The notes below the pieces were generated by a model that made no database searches, was not told the DNA's origin, and worked only from the letters and a program-made list of their open reading frames with translations. Below, one piece after another: positions 49,401 through 60,756 of a stretch of DNA of 64,000 nt. The DNA is taken from NCBI GenBank assembly GCA_951799425.1, contig OX637398.1, forward strand, positions 2,480,001 through 2,544,000. Reading direction: 5' to 3'. The position numbers and the translations under genes were made by a program. This DNA is from Ilex aquifolium. Taxonomy: Eukaryota; Streptophyta; Magnoliopsida; Aquifoliales; Aquifoliaceae. The stretch's first letter is position 1, and each line of letters opens with the position of its first letter.

Positions 49401-51966
49401 ATCCATGGAAGTTTACATTGATGACATGCTAGTGAAGTCACTAAAAGCGGAGCTCCACATCGAGTACTTAGCTGAGTCATTTCGAATCCTAAAGGAGTAC
49501 AAGATGAAGTTAAACCCTGCGAAGTGCGCATTTGGGGTCTCGGCAGGAAAATTTCTGGGCTTTATCGTCAGCAGCAGAGGGATTGAAGCCAATCCAGAAA
49601 AGGTTAGAGCAATGGTAGAAATGCAATCACCATCCAACACGAAAGAGGTGCAACGTTTGACAGGCAGGATAGCTGCATTGAGCCGTTTTGTGTCCAGGTC
49701 CAGCGATAAATGCCAGCCATTTTTTCAGATCTTGAGAAAGGCGTTCCAGTGGGATGCCAAGTGTGAGGAAGCATTTAAAGACCTGAAAGATTATATGAGC
49801 TCTCCTCCTGTACTGGTGAGCCCTTTAGAAGGAGAGGTCCTTACTCTATACCTGGCGGTTTCAGATTTTTCGACAAGCGCAGCGCTGGTCAGGGAGCGAG
49901 AAAGAGCTCAACAACCAGTCTACTACTGTAGCAGAGCTCTGAGGGGGGCAGAGGAGAGATATCCAAAGATGGAGAAGCTCGTCTTAGTGTTGGTGACAAC
50001 AGCCAGAAGACTCAGGCCCTATTTCCAGGCTCATACTATCGAGGTTCCAACAGACCAGCCAATGAAGCAAGTGCTACATAAGCCGGAGTCCTCGGGGAGG
50101 TTGGTTAAATGGGCCATAGAGCTCAGTGAGTTCGACATAAGATACAAGCCAAGAACTGCCATCAAAGGACAAATTTTGGCGGATTTTATTGCAGAGTTCA
50201 CAGCAGCAGCGCCTATGGAGACCACAGATTTAATACCGGACCTCCCCATATGGAGACTCTCAGTGGATGGAGCTGCTAATGCGCATGGAAGCGGCGCAGG
50301 AATGATCCTGACCTCCCCAGAAGGAATAGACGTCGAATACGCCCTCAGATTCGGGTTCAAAGCTTCAAATAATGAGGCAGAATATGAAGCTGTCATTGCT
50401 GGGCTTAATCTTGCTTATTCTATGGAAGCAGAGCAGCTGGAGATCTGCAGCGATTCTCAACTGGTGGTAAAACAGATAGAAGAGGCCTACGAAGCAAGAG
50501 GTGAAAAGATGGTCCTTTACCTCAAAAAGGTACGAGAAATAATGAAAAAATTCGTGCAGGTTAAGGTCAGACATGTGCCCAGAGCAGAGAATTCACGAGC
50601 AGACGCATTGGCAAGATTAGCAACTGCCTCACAAGAAGACTTGGATAGACTAATACCAGTGGAACACCTCCCAGAGCCTTCAGTGAGTATCGAAGAAGAG
50701 GACATGCTATCAGTCGAGGCTCAGCCGAGCTGGATGGACCCCATCATTGGGTACCTGCAGAATGGGGTTTTGCCGAATGATGCTAAGGAGGCATCCAAGC
50801 TGAGGACCAGGTCAGCCAGATTTTCACTGCTACAAGGAAGTCTGTACAAACGTGGATTCTCAACGCCTCTCCTTAAGTGCGTAGGAGATGAGGATGCCAA
50901 CTACATACTCAGAGAGGTACATGAAGGAATATGTGGCAATCACATAGGAGCTCGGGCCTTGGCAGGAAAAGTGCTGAGACAAGGGTATTATTGGCCCACC
51001 ATGCTCAAAAATGCCACCGACTTAGTAAGAAAATGCAAGATTTGTCAGGAGCATGCCAATGTGTCCCACTGTCCTCCCGAACCCCTAAGCTCAGTGGTGA
51101 GCCCATGGCCTTTCCAGCAGTGGGGTTTGGACATTCTGGGACCCCTTCCCACCGGTGTGGGGCAGTGCAAGTTTGCCATCGTAGGAGTAGACTACTTCAC
51201 CAAATGGGCAGAGGTTGAACCTTTAGCAACCATCACAGAACAAAAAGTTCAAAACTTCGTTTGGAAGTCAATAGTCTGCAGGTTTGGGGTTCCCAGAGCG
51301 TTCGTGTCTGACAACGGAAAGCAGTTTGATAACTCAAAATTTAAAAGCTTTTGTGCAGAGCTCGGGATCAAGAACTACTTCTCAGCTCCTGCACATCCTC
51401 AGTCCAATGGGCAGGCAGAGGTCACAATCCGATCCATAAAGTCAGCTTTGAAAACCAAACTAGAAAACCTGAAAGGCAAGTGGGTGGAATACGTACCTGA
51501 GGTGTTGTGGGCTTACAGGACCACCGTCAGATCTGCAACTCAGGAAACCCCCTTTGCTCTGACCTTTGGAACCGAGGCAGTAGCCCCTGTGGAGATAGGG
51601 CTCCAATCGCCAAGGGTGGAATTTGCAGATGCCGAGCACAACGATGAATCCCTCCTGTTAAACCTCGATCTCTTGGATGAAAAAAGGGACAGAGCTCTGC
51701 ATCGTGTCCGCATTTACCAAAGGAAAACGGCAAGGTATTACGACAGGAAGGTAAGGCACCGAAGCTTCAAGGCTGGAGACTTGGTACTTAGGAGGCTTCT
51801 CCTTGCAAGAAAGGATCCCACGCATGGAAAGTTGGGGCCCAACTGGGAAGGGCCCTATATCGTGTCAAGGGTAATCCGACCGGGGAATTACGAATTGCAA
51901 ACAGAGGAGGGAAAGGTCCTACCTCACTCGTGGAATGCCGAGCACCTTAAGAAGTTTTTTCAGTAA
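46495..51966 (+). pseudogene. Tat-type gag-pol polyprotein frame with two in-frame amber stops
   Basis: A single reading frame runs from the ATG at 46495 to the TAA at 51964-51966, broken only by TAG at 46756-46758 (codon 88) and TAG at 47743-47745 (codon 417). Order: gag N-terminus; retrotransposon gag domain (about 47100-47480); a basic RS/KR-rich tract; a C/H-rich knuckle at about 47880-47930; aspartic protease (IDNGSSADI near 48310); reverse transcriptase with YIDDM at 49414-49428; RNase H (about 49740-50200); a second RNase H (about 50250-50620, starting LSVDGAANAHGSGAG); integrase with the HHCC finger (about 50920-51050) and the catalytic core (SDNGKQF, SNGQAEV) to about 51560; chromodomain-less tail. 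Pol downstream of the second stop is fully open (1392 codons). This copy cannot make the full polyprotein without readthrough. Sequence otherwise looks functional. Confidence 0.9.
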
Positions 51967-52032
51967 GTGTTATTTGTAATAGAGCTATTTTTAAAAAAAA
52001 GTGAGCAAGTCTTTCCTTCAATGGCGCCCAAA

Positions 52033-52310
52033 GCAAAGGATGAGCTCTTCGGCTCATAAATCTACGATAAGCTTCAAAGCTTATAAATACAAGATGAGCT
52101 CTTCAGCTCATAAATACACGATAAGCTTCAAAGCTTATAAATACAAGATGAGCTCTTCAGCTCATAAATGCATGATAAGCTTCAAAGCTTATAAATACAA
52201 GATGAACTCTTCAGCTCATAAATACACGATAAGCTTCAAAGCTTATAAACAAAAGATGAGCTCTTTGAACTCATAAACAAACGATAAGCTTCCGAAACTT
52301 ATAAAAAGTA
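52033..52310 (+). repeat. 54-bp tandem array of paired hairpins in the 3' region of the Tat element
   Basis: Five successive, slightly diverged 54-bp units follow pol. Each unit holds two perfect hairpins: ATGAGCT-CTTC-AGCTCAT (7-bp stem) and ATAAGCT-TCAA-AGCTTAT (7- to 8-bp stem), joined by AT-rich linkers such as AAATACA. Because 54 is a multiple of three, the array also reads as repeated MSSSAHKYTISFKAYKYK in one frame from 52001 to 52276; coding use is doubtful. Tat/Ogre elements are known for hypervariable tandem repeats between pol and the 3' LTR. Confidence 0.9.
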
Positions 52311-52983
52311 AGATGAGTTCTATAGCTCCTCAGCTCGTGCAAGCCTCTAGGCTCGTCAAATTAAAGGCTGATCTCATCTTGGAGACACCAACAGTCCTTG
52401 TACACCGCCTACCCACTCAAATATGTTCAGAATAGCAGGGAAACACCTACGAAGTCAGAAGGGATGTAGGATCAGTACCAACATGATTTTCTGCTCTCCA
52501 TCAACGTTTGAGGTCAGATCTCTGGGACCAGGTGGGGACTAAGTTCAGTGTCAAACACGAACTTCTGCTTCTATCCGCGGTCGTGTTCTGAACGCAAAGG
52601 ACGTACCTAACTCAGGAATAGTGGCAAACAGGAACCGGAAACAAAATCGGAAGAAGGAGGCATTGCAAGCCTTCAAAACGAGATCCGGGAATTCGATTTT
52701 CAGCAAGAAACCAGAGAGATTCGAGCACGATGATCTGAAATCGCAAGAAAGGAGGAGCAGTAAGGAAGATCAACAGAGTAAGAAAGAGGGGTTTGTTAAT
52801 CGTTTGAACATTTATGACTTGAAGGGACGTGGGCTGAAACATGCGCGAGAATCGAGGAGGCCATGATTGCCAGGAAACCGTCAAAAAGGCAGTACCTCTG
52901 CACAACTCTAGTCTGATTCTAGCTCGGTTTAAGACAGCTCAGCCCCTGCCCAAGCTCGCTTGAGCCAAGGGCTGGGGGGCAAC
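52311..52983 (+). other. 3' untranslated region of the Tat element
   Basis: Between the tandem array and the 3' LTR. A lysine/arginine-rich open frame (52621-52866) with no known relative lies here; the polypurine tract is just before 52984. Confidence 0.6.
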
Positions 52984-53868
52984 TGATGATACCCAAAATA
53001 CACCCTAGACACGAGCTTAGAAAGAGAGCTCAGCTCAGGAGTTCCGGGAAAACAAGCAGAATTCATCCAGCCAGGGACTGAGCTCTGCCAGCCGGTATTA
53101 AAACTCCCAGCTAAAGACACGAGATAAACAGTACCAAGGGGACAGCAAGATGACACCGGATACCATTATAAAGGAAGTAGAACCAATCCAATTCAAATAA
53201 GCTAAGAAAGCCCAAAGAAGAGTCCAATCCATTACCCAAGCCCAAGCCCACTAAAGAGAAAATTCTAGAGAATGTTAGATAAGAATTTGAATGTTAGATA
53301 AATATTTGAATGTTAGATAGGTATTATTTAATTTGTGTGGTTTGGATTGATTCACGTTGTACGGCTAGGATTGATTCCCTACTACTATAAATAGACCACC
53401 CATTTGGGTGTTCTAGGATGAAGAAAGAAGCAAAGCTTCTAAGAGTGAGTTTGAGAGAGAGTTCTCTTGAAATTCCTAGTATGCTCTGTGGTTGCAGCTT
53501 AGACTGATCTGCCACATCAGAAAAGATTTCTAGAGATTCAGAGTGTAAGTTGTGAGCTTCCTTTTGAGTGTTTGCTTTTCTCTCTCTCTCCCTCTCAAGC
53601 ATTGTAAAACTCTCCGGAGTACCACCATGATTGATCAATAAAACATCCAGGCCACCGTCGCCATTCGAAGAGTGGACGTAGGTCATCCGAGACCGAACCA
53701 CTATAAATCTCTTGTGTTGATCTCTTTATTATTGTTTTGCCATTTATTTACCATTGATTGCTCATTAATCACCCTTGTGACTAGTGATATAGCACCATGT
53801 TCGCATCTCCTGTCAGTACAACCAAATAATCCAGTCCCATAGCTCATACGCACAGGTATACACCATCA
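52984..53868 (+). repeat. 3' LTR of the Tat element
   Basis: 885 bp, same length and nearly the same sequence as the 5' LTR, offset 7437 bp. The only difference found is G to A at 53820, in a CG context in the 5' copy. Confidence 0.93.
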
Positions 53869-53912
53869 ATACCCAATCTGCAATAATTGATATTTTTTAA
53901 ATATGGATTACA

Positions 53913-53914
<2 letters not shown>

Positions 53915-53949
<35 letters not shown>
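53915..53949. repeat. (GA)n microsatellite
   Basis: A run of about 17 GA dinucleotides between the Tat element and the lipid transfer protein gene. The surrounding 53874-54116 is otherwise AT-rich spacer, including the LTP 3' flank. Confidence 0.9.
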
Positions 53950-53951
<2 letters not shown>

Positions 53952-54116
53952 GTCTAGTTTTATTCAACATGATAAACCCACTTATGTTGGACAAAATTTG
54001 ATATATATGAAACCATGGCTTCCAATATCATAGTAGTACCACTAGTTCCAGTACAAAAACACGATACCCAAATTCCTCTCACTTTATTTCTTCTCCCCTA
54101 ACATGCACCTCAATTC

Positions 54117-54726
54117 TCAAGCAATGCTGCATGGAAAAAACCAGTGAGAAAATAAACATTAGCCAACACAGAATATGTTTAGCCCACAAGTAATTAGCTG
54201 AGAGTAAGATCAAAGTACCCAAGGAGGTGTTGTGTCGATTTTTTTAGATCTAAGTTATAATAAAAATGTTAAGATTGATCTCAAACAATCTTATGTAACC
54301 CACTGAATTGAGTTATATAGGATATTGAAAAATATTTTTTTGGTGTTTTTTCATGATTAACTTTTAGCAGAAATGAACTTACTTGCCGCAGTTAACAGTA
54401 GGAGAAATGGGAACACTGGTCGGAACACCACACTTTTTAGGGAGATCAGAGGCAGCATCAGGCTTAATATTTGGGTGATCTGTAGCAGCTTTCTTGAGAC
54501 ATTCGCACGCAGCTTGCCTGTCTGGTTGGGTCTGAGTCAAATCCTTCAAGTTTTTCACTCCAGCACAGCATTGCGCCGTTGGAGTACCACCTTGAATCAA
54601 GTACTCAGTGCACTGGGAGAGAGAAGCCTCCACTTGGCCACAAGTAACGGTTGCCTCGCTCGGGGTCGCCATGAATTGAGCCACGGCTAGCACCACCAGC
54701 AAAGTTATGGCTACTACTCCCTTCAT
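54117..54726 (-). CDS. Type 1 non-specific lipid transfer protein
   Basis: Secreted small protein that carries lipids in the cell wall space. Exon 1 is 54383..54726 (ATG at 54726) and exon 2 is a 10-bp piece 54117..54126 (CAG at 54127-54129, stop TGA at 54117-54119), giving 117 residues ending TVNCGNIA. Signal peptide residues 1-25 (MKGVVAITLLVVLAVAQFMA, cut after PSEA); mature part 92 residues. All eight cysteines fit C-X9-C-X13-CC-X19-CXC-X22-C-X13-C. The first pentapeptide T-x-x-D-R is present (TQPDR); the second, normally P-Y-x-I-S, reads SVPIS. Without splicing, translation stops one codon earlier in frame (NCGK, TAA at 54379-54381). Upstream methionines in the same frame were rejected because they precede the signal peptide. 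A TATA-like CTATTTATA lies on the minus strand about 95 bp upstream. Confidence 0.88.
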
Positions 54727-54826
54727 GTTTCCTAATTTTAGTAGAAAATAATGCTTGTTTGTTTCTTGATTCTTCCTTTTTTTTGGTGGGTGCAGTGGAG
54801 AGGGGAGGGAAAAGGGTATAAATAGA

Positions 54827-55945
54827 TGATTTGAAGGTGTTAAGGTGAGGTGGGTTGGCCATGACATAAGAAGTTGTTGCAGAACTTTGGCCCACTGATT
54901 GGTTTTGAAATGGCATTTTGTTACCCTAATAAGGAAAGAGGGTGGATACGTGAATCATCTGTTCTACTTGAAGTTTGAGTCTTCCCTGTCATCTCTAACC
55001 AATCCTATCCCCTTTAGGAGCAGGAAGGATTGATCTTGAGAAGATGGCAGTGGAGATTGTCACAGCAACAATATCCCCGGTTTAACCTCTGCAACTTTTG
55101 AGCCAACGCAATAAAATTATGTCAAAACTTACAAGTATTCAAGTATATAACCGATCCCAAATAATTGACATAAAATTATGCCAAGTCAAGTTGAGTTAAA
55201 GTTAATGCATGTTATCACTTAACCAAACCACGAAGATTGGTTTGCAATTGGACATGTTTTTAAACTTTTAGGGTTGTCTATTTGTTAGATTCTAATCAGC
55301 CTATTTTTTTTTAAAAAAAAACTTTTTCTTTTCAATTTGACTTATTTTTAATTTTTTTAAGAAAATATTATTTCTAACTAATTTGAGGTCTAATTAATTA
55401 TAACTGTTGAATTAAAAATAGATTTCATTTAATATTAAAACTCACCGCTAATCTAATGATCGCGAGGACTTAAAACCTGATCAAATTCTCAAATTAGGTC
55501 TGTTACCATGGTTCATTTTCTATGAATTTTATCATGCCACGCCGTTTGATCGGAAATTCGGAATGCAGACCTACTAGATGGGTAAGGGATTGATGGGTCA
55601 TTCTGCATACCTTAATCTGGTCCAAAATTCACATGTGACAACCCTACTTATTGGGCTATCCGACTGTTAATTGGCTATACCATGTGATGGACCGCGTCAG
55701 GCCATTGCTCCATGGATGGTTGAATTAATGGGCCAATATATGGACTACGGGCCATTCTTTGAGCCTTAAGTAAACGACCCAAGAAAAGGACAAAAATTTC
55801 GAGCCCAAAGATCTCTTAACGGAAGAGAGAGAGAGAGAAGCCAAGTCCAAACTCTATCTACTCATGCCACACTGTCCTTGTGTGTGCTACTCTGTGCCGC
55901 AAACCGTTTGGAAAACACTATAAGCGCTTCGTAGAGATTTCTCCA
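54827..55945. other. Intergenic between the divergent LTP and DEG8
   Basis: The two genes point away from each other, so both promoters lie here. AT-rich; a (GA)n-type leader near 55823-55840 precedes DEG8. No other feature was seen. Confidence 0.5.
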
Positions 55946-58900
55946 ATGCTATCAGTAGTAGCTTGCAATTCTTCTCTTCCGCCTCTCCACTCTCATCGAA
56001 TCAGTGTCTCTCCCACTCCGAGACGGTTCTTGGGCCGCCGCGAGCTCTGCTTCGACAGCATTTCCTCTGTCTGTTCCGATGACTCCTCCTCCTCCGACGT
56101 TGCCTCCTCTTGTCCTACTTCGACTCAAAGGTATACATAACCTCACCTGAACCCCTTCCATGATTTATTGATTTTCGTTTCTTGAATTTTCATTTCTGCT
56201 ACTTATCTCTACTGCTTTTGTAGGACTGGTTGTGAAGATAGGAAGGGTTTGAGCGAAGTAATACAGAAATTCCTTCCTCACATATCGCGTCGGGTGTTAT
56301 TTGCAAGTATATTCATGTACTCGTGCTATCATCCTTCAAGGTACTTATCAGGTTCGCACAACTCGGTCATTGTTTCTTAATTCCAATTCGAATTTCAAGT
56401 TTCGTAACCGAACTATGCTTCTATTTGATTTGATTTGATTTTGTATTCTGAAGTTTATTTTCATACACAGCTTATGCTTTAGGAGATCCATCTGTGACTG
56501 TTGAGGAAGTAACACCCCTTGTCTTTCCTTCTGGGAAACTTTTTCCTTCTGAGGTTGATTTTCGACTGTGTTGATTGATTGTTCCTATTTTCGTTTTTGA
56601 ATGATCATTTGTAAATTCAGCACTCATCTATGCCGGATTTTTATGGCGGTTGAACTGATATCTGTCTACTTAGCAGGAAAGAATTGTCCAACTCTTTGAA
56701 CAGAATACTTATTCTGTTGTCAACATATTTGATGTAACTTTGCGCCCTCAACTCAATGTTACAGGTGTCGTTGAGGTAATTCTGCTTTATGTCGTTGAAT
56801 ATTAATTTCCTTTTCCCTTTTTTTTTGCAATTTTCTGTTTCTATATAACAGGATAAATTAACATGTAATGGTCACAAGTTCGTGAATTACTTTGGCTACT
56901 TTATGCATGGCATTGTTCGATTATATTACCATCTTCTTATGAGTGTAACCTAATGATATGGTAGTGATGAATGTTAGGTTCCTGAAGGAAATGGCTCTGG
57001 AGTTGTCTGGGATGGACAAGGGCACATTGTGACAAATTACCATGGTAAGAGCTCAGGTGGATATGTAGGTAGAAGATAATTAGTTATTCCAGTGTGATGG
57101 ATGAATGCATTCATTTCAATTGTAGTCTGTCCCGTCCTGTGACTGATATTATGTATCTCCAGATGGTTGTTTGACTATTCCAGTGGCACCACTACTTGTA
57201 TTAGTTGTCTACATGAGTTTCAATTGTTGTCAACTTGACTTTTCAGAAGAAGTTTTGTCATGTGAGATATATGATGCCCCACTCGTTTTCCTTCACAAGT
57301 GCTATCACAAGTGTCTGAATCTCAGTATTATTATTCTTCGGGTTCTTGATATCATATCAGTTCATTGTTCAGCATGTTTTTAATTCAATTGATTGTCAAA
57401 TGGTTGGGTTGTTGACCTCGATAAGCAATTCTTAATTGAAGTATTGATAATGAGAAGTTATTTTGTGAATCTGATTTAAGACTGGGTAATCATTTTTGGA
57501 TTTTGCCTGTTGGGCAGTGAGTTTTTGAAGTGACCTTTTCTTTTCTCTGATTGCCCAGTAATTGGTAATTCCCTTTCAAGAAATCCAAGCCGTGGGCAAG
57601 TTGTTGCACGAGTTAATATCCTTGCTTCAGACGGGTGAGATTCTCATTGTCCTTAGCCTTTGTTGATAAGTTTCTGTTTCTCTGCCTGTGGATGGTCAAG
57701 TTTAGGTTATGAATATGATGGGCTTCTTATATGTACTGTCATTTCACGTGGTTCCTTACTGTGAATAGTTTTTTCAAAGGGTGCAAAAGAATTTTGAAGG
57801 TCAGCTAGTTGGTGCAGACCGCGCTAAGGATCTTGCTGTTTTGAAGGTAGGTTTTCATTTTGTTTATTTATCTTCATGTTGGATGATGTCCACTTGAGTA
57901 ATGCATGCAATTCTGTTCCAACAATCTGATCAACAAAATGTATTTGGAACTGCTACCTATACCACTTTTCTGATGCTTACATGAATACTTTTCTGCCATT
58001 CATTGTAACTGTAGATGCCTGAATTAACATAAAGATATAAACACCGGTGACTTGTAAAATGCTTCAGCTACTATCTTGTGATGAGCCATCATAGCCCTTT
58101 TTTTGGGTAATTGTGATATTTGAAAGACGTGAGCAAACTTAAAGTTCAAACCCACTGGAGTAAGTTGTATGCATTTTGGCCTTAGAATATATGTTCTTTA
58201 TGTCGTTATTCATATCTAATCCCATGCTAATTAGATTGGAGGCCATAAACCTTACCTAAGACCTGAAACAAGGACCTTGCTGAATAGGCATGTATTGAAC
58301 TGATTTGCTTTCTACTTCCCCTATTGGACAAACGAAAGAAAATCTGACTTTTATCTCTAAAGTTTGCTTGATTAGTTTGTCAACTTGTGGCATCACAGCT
58401 ACAAATGCAATATGTGATTTGAATTAATTATGGACGTTATTAGTCAGTAAAATTTGTTTGGTGAGCATATTCTTGCAGTTGGTTTATAGTGTATGATTAC
58501 TGAGGTCTTTAACTTGTTAGATCTTTCAACACGCCAGGTGGAAGCCTCTGAAGATCTATTGAGGCCAATAAAGGTGGGGCAGTCATTATCTTTAAAAGTT
58601 GGCCAACAGTGTTTAGCCATTGGAAATCCATTTGGCTTTGATCACACACTCACTGTCGGGGTTATTAGTGGACTAAATCGAGACATATTTAGTCAAACTG
58701 GAGTCACAATTGGTGGAGGAGTTCAAACAGATGCAGCCATCAATCCTGGAAACAGGTCTTTTGTAACTTCTCATTCTGATGTGAAAGAATTTACTAGCTG
58801 ATATTTCTCCTCCTTCCCCCCTCCTGCCCTGCCACTGCCCCTGTCCCCAAAAGAATGGAAAATAAAAGATCCAACCATTAAATGTAACTGGATTCAATCT

Positions 58901-59977
58901 ATTCTCAATACCTTTTCCAGATATCTTTCACATTTCATCAGTAATAGACTGTAAATTGTGTCTCACAAAATTTATACTGTCCCCTGTGATTGTGGCAGTG
59001 GAGGTCCTCTGTTGGATTCTCGTGGGAATTTAATTGGGGTTAACACTGCAATATTTACTCAAACAGGTAACTTCTTTCTTTACATACAATTACATATGCT
59101 TCCAAATTTCAAGAGAAGAATGAAAGTTGTGCAAGCCTACGATTCAGCTGAAAAATGTGATCGAATTTCTAGTTCGTGCTTGTAGACTCCATTATATTTA
59201 TTTGCTTAATCTGTAACTCCATATTTCTTCTGGGTGTTTTCAAAATGAATCATTCTCCATCCATTGACAATTTTTTATTTTTTTATTTTTGGCAGGGACT
59301 TCAGCAGGTGTAGGGTTTGCCATTCCATCCTTAACCGTGGTAAAGATAGTGCCTCAGCTGATCCAATTTGGAAAAGTATGTTGTGCTATTTCTTTACACA
59401 GTTGGGATTTTTGCTTGCTTCTAGTGCAGAAACCTTTCTTTTACATTCTCTGGGTCTTATGCATATATATTCGTAATTCTAATTCTCTGCTGATCTCACC
59501 CTTGAAATCTTCTTTGTTCGTTACAGAACTTTGGCTTTAGGAATTACTATTGAGATTCAGAAAATGAGCATTTGAACTTTTTTTTGGCAAAAAAATAGAA
59601 AAGAAAACTGGTTTCCAACATGCTTCTTTATAATCCTTGTGTCCTTTGTATTTTAGGTTGTGCGAGCTGGTTTAAATGTTGATATTGCTCCAGACCTGAT
59701 TGCAAATCAACTTAATGTACGAAATGGAGCTCTGATTCTGCAGGTATGCCTTGATAATAGAACATATTGTGTTATAATTTCTTTTATGTATTTTACTCTA
59801 ATTCAAGTTTGAATTTCTTCTATTGCTGCAAGACCATTTTTTACTTGGCCTAATCAGGATGTGCTGTAGGTTCCTCTGAATAGTCTTGCGGCCAAAGCTG
59901 GTCTTCTTCCCACTACGAGGGGCTTTGCTGGTAATATTGTACTAGGGGATATCGTCGTGGCAGTGGACAACAGACCT
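55946..59977 (+). CDS. DEG8: Protease Do-like 8, chloroplast (DEG8), 5' twelve exons
   Basis: Serine protease of the thylakoid lumen, known to act with DEG5 in clearing damaged photosystem II D1 protein. Exons: 55946..56130, 56224..56351, 56471..56553, 56677..56775, 56978..57044, 57559..57634, 57780..57846, 58538..58755, 58999..59066, 59296..59375, 59657..59743, 59870..59977; 422 residues so far, all borders in phase. A Ser-rich transit peptide is followed by a bipartite lumen signal: SRR at residues 83-85, a hydrophobic stretch, and AYA at 105-107. The catalytic triad is complete: His187 (TNYHV), Asp230 (AKDLAVLK), Ser308 (GNSGGPLL). A PDZ domain starts near VVRAGLNVDIAP and reaches GDIVVAVDNRP, where the window's last recognised exon ends at GTGAGC. 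A PDZ favours DEG8 over PDZ-less DEG5. The last roughly 40-50 residues are outside the window, beyond a transposon-filled intron. Confidence 0.93.
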
Positions 59978-60562
59978 GTGAGCTTTCTTTTACTCCAATT
60001 GTGCTTCTACTAACTGTATATGTTTTCCTTATCATTAAGCTACAAAAGCCTCATTGGTCATTGCTATGCTGTCCTTCCTCACCTCAGGAATGGAACACGA
60101 CCTCTTTAACTTGGTTTGTCTTTTTGGTATTCCGTATAAAGCTCTGGACCAAAATCCATAGGGTTTCTCATTCTGCTTCTATGTTATCCATTTTTTTAAT
60201 GGCAGTTTCTGCACGTATTGATGACTTTCTGTGCATGTATATGGTATTTGGTGATTGTTCTTGGTGAAAAAGTTGCTTTCATGCATAAATAATACATTGA
60301 GGGGGGAAAAACTCGATTTATGAAAACATCAGCCTGAGTTGGCCCACCCAAATATATTTTGATTTTTGCATGCTTATAATTAGCTTTTAAGTTAGTTTTT
60401 CTCCTTGTCGTAGTGGTTGAGACTGCTATTTACGTTTTGATGCAATATCTAATGTTTGGGTGGACCGTTGGACATATACCATGGGCTGTGGAAGCCTAAA
60501 GCAGGAGATGGGCCCCACAAAGGTCTTTTTGGTCTAAAGGAAAGTGTTTGTGGTAGTTTATA
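59978..60562 (+). other. Start of the last visible DEG8 intron
   Basis: Follows donor GTGAGC at 59978. AT-rich; no further DEG8 exon was recognised here or further right. Confidence 0.55.
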
Positions 60563-60756
60563 GGTGGTGTTTGGATCAAATGATTTGGGGGGATTGGATT
60601 AAATTAGTGAATGGACCCACTTATCCTTGGTTTGGTTGAAAAAATTGGGATGGGATACTCGATGGGATTCAAAAAACCGGCGTAGTGTTTTGAGGAGATA
60701 ATCCTTCCCATGCCGGATTATTTACATAAACACCCTTAAACAATATTTTTTGGTAG

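Larger units (their letters stand above)
45547..53868 (+). mobile_element. Ty3/gypsy LTR retrotransposon, Tat lineage (dual RNase H), very young
   Basis: Complete 8322-bp element. LTRs of 885 bp each (45547-46431, 52984-53868) start TGATG and end CATCA. A perfect 5-bp TSD, ATACC, lies at 45542-45546 and 53869-53873. I found only one difference between the LTRs (G at 46383, A at 53820). Just inside the 5' LTR is TTTGGCGCCGTCTGTGGG (primer-binding site; TGGCGCC fits the 3' end of tRNA-Asp, inferred), and the 3' LTR is preceded by the purine-rich AAGGGCTGGGGGGCAAC. Each LTR has a TATAAATAG box (45949-45957, 53386-53394). One gag-pol frame carries two TAG stops. A second RNase H domain after the first marks the Tat/Ogre-like lineage. 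A 54-bp tandem array follows pol. Confidence 0.95.

Noticed and set aside
52001..52276. Open frame with 18-residue repeats as a real protein
   Set aside because: The frame is open because the repeat unit is 54 bp; low complexity, in the 3' region of a retrotransposon, no known domain.
54379..54867. Longer LTP start upstream of MKGVVAI
   Set aside because: The extra residues are encoded by leader and TATA region and would bury the signal peptide.
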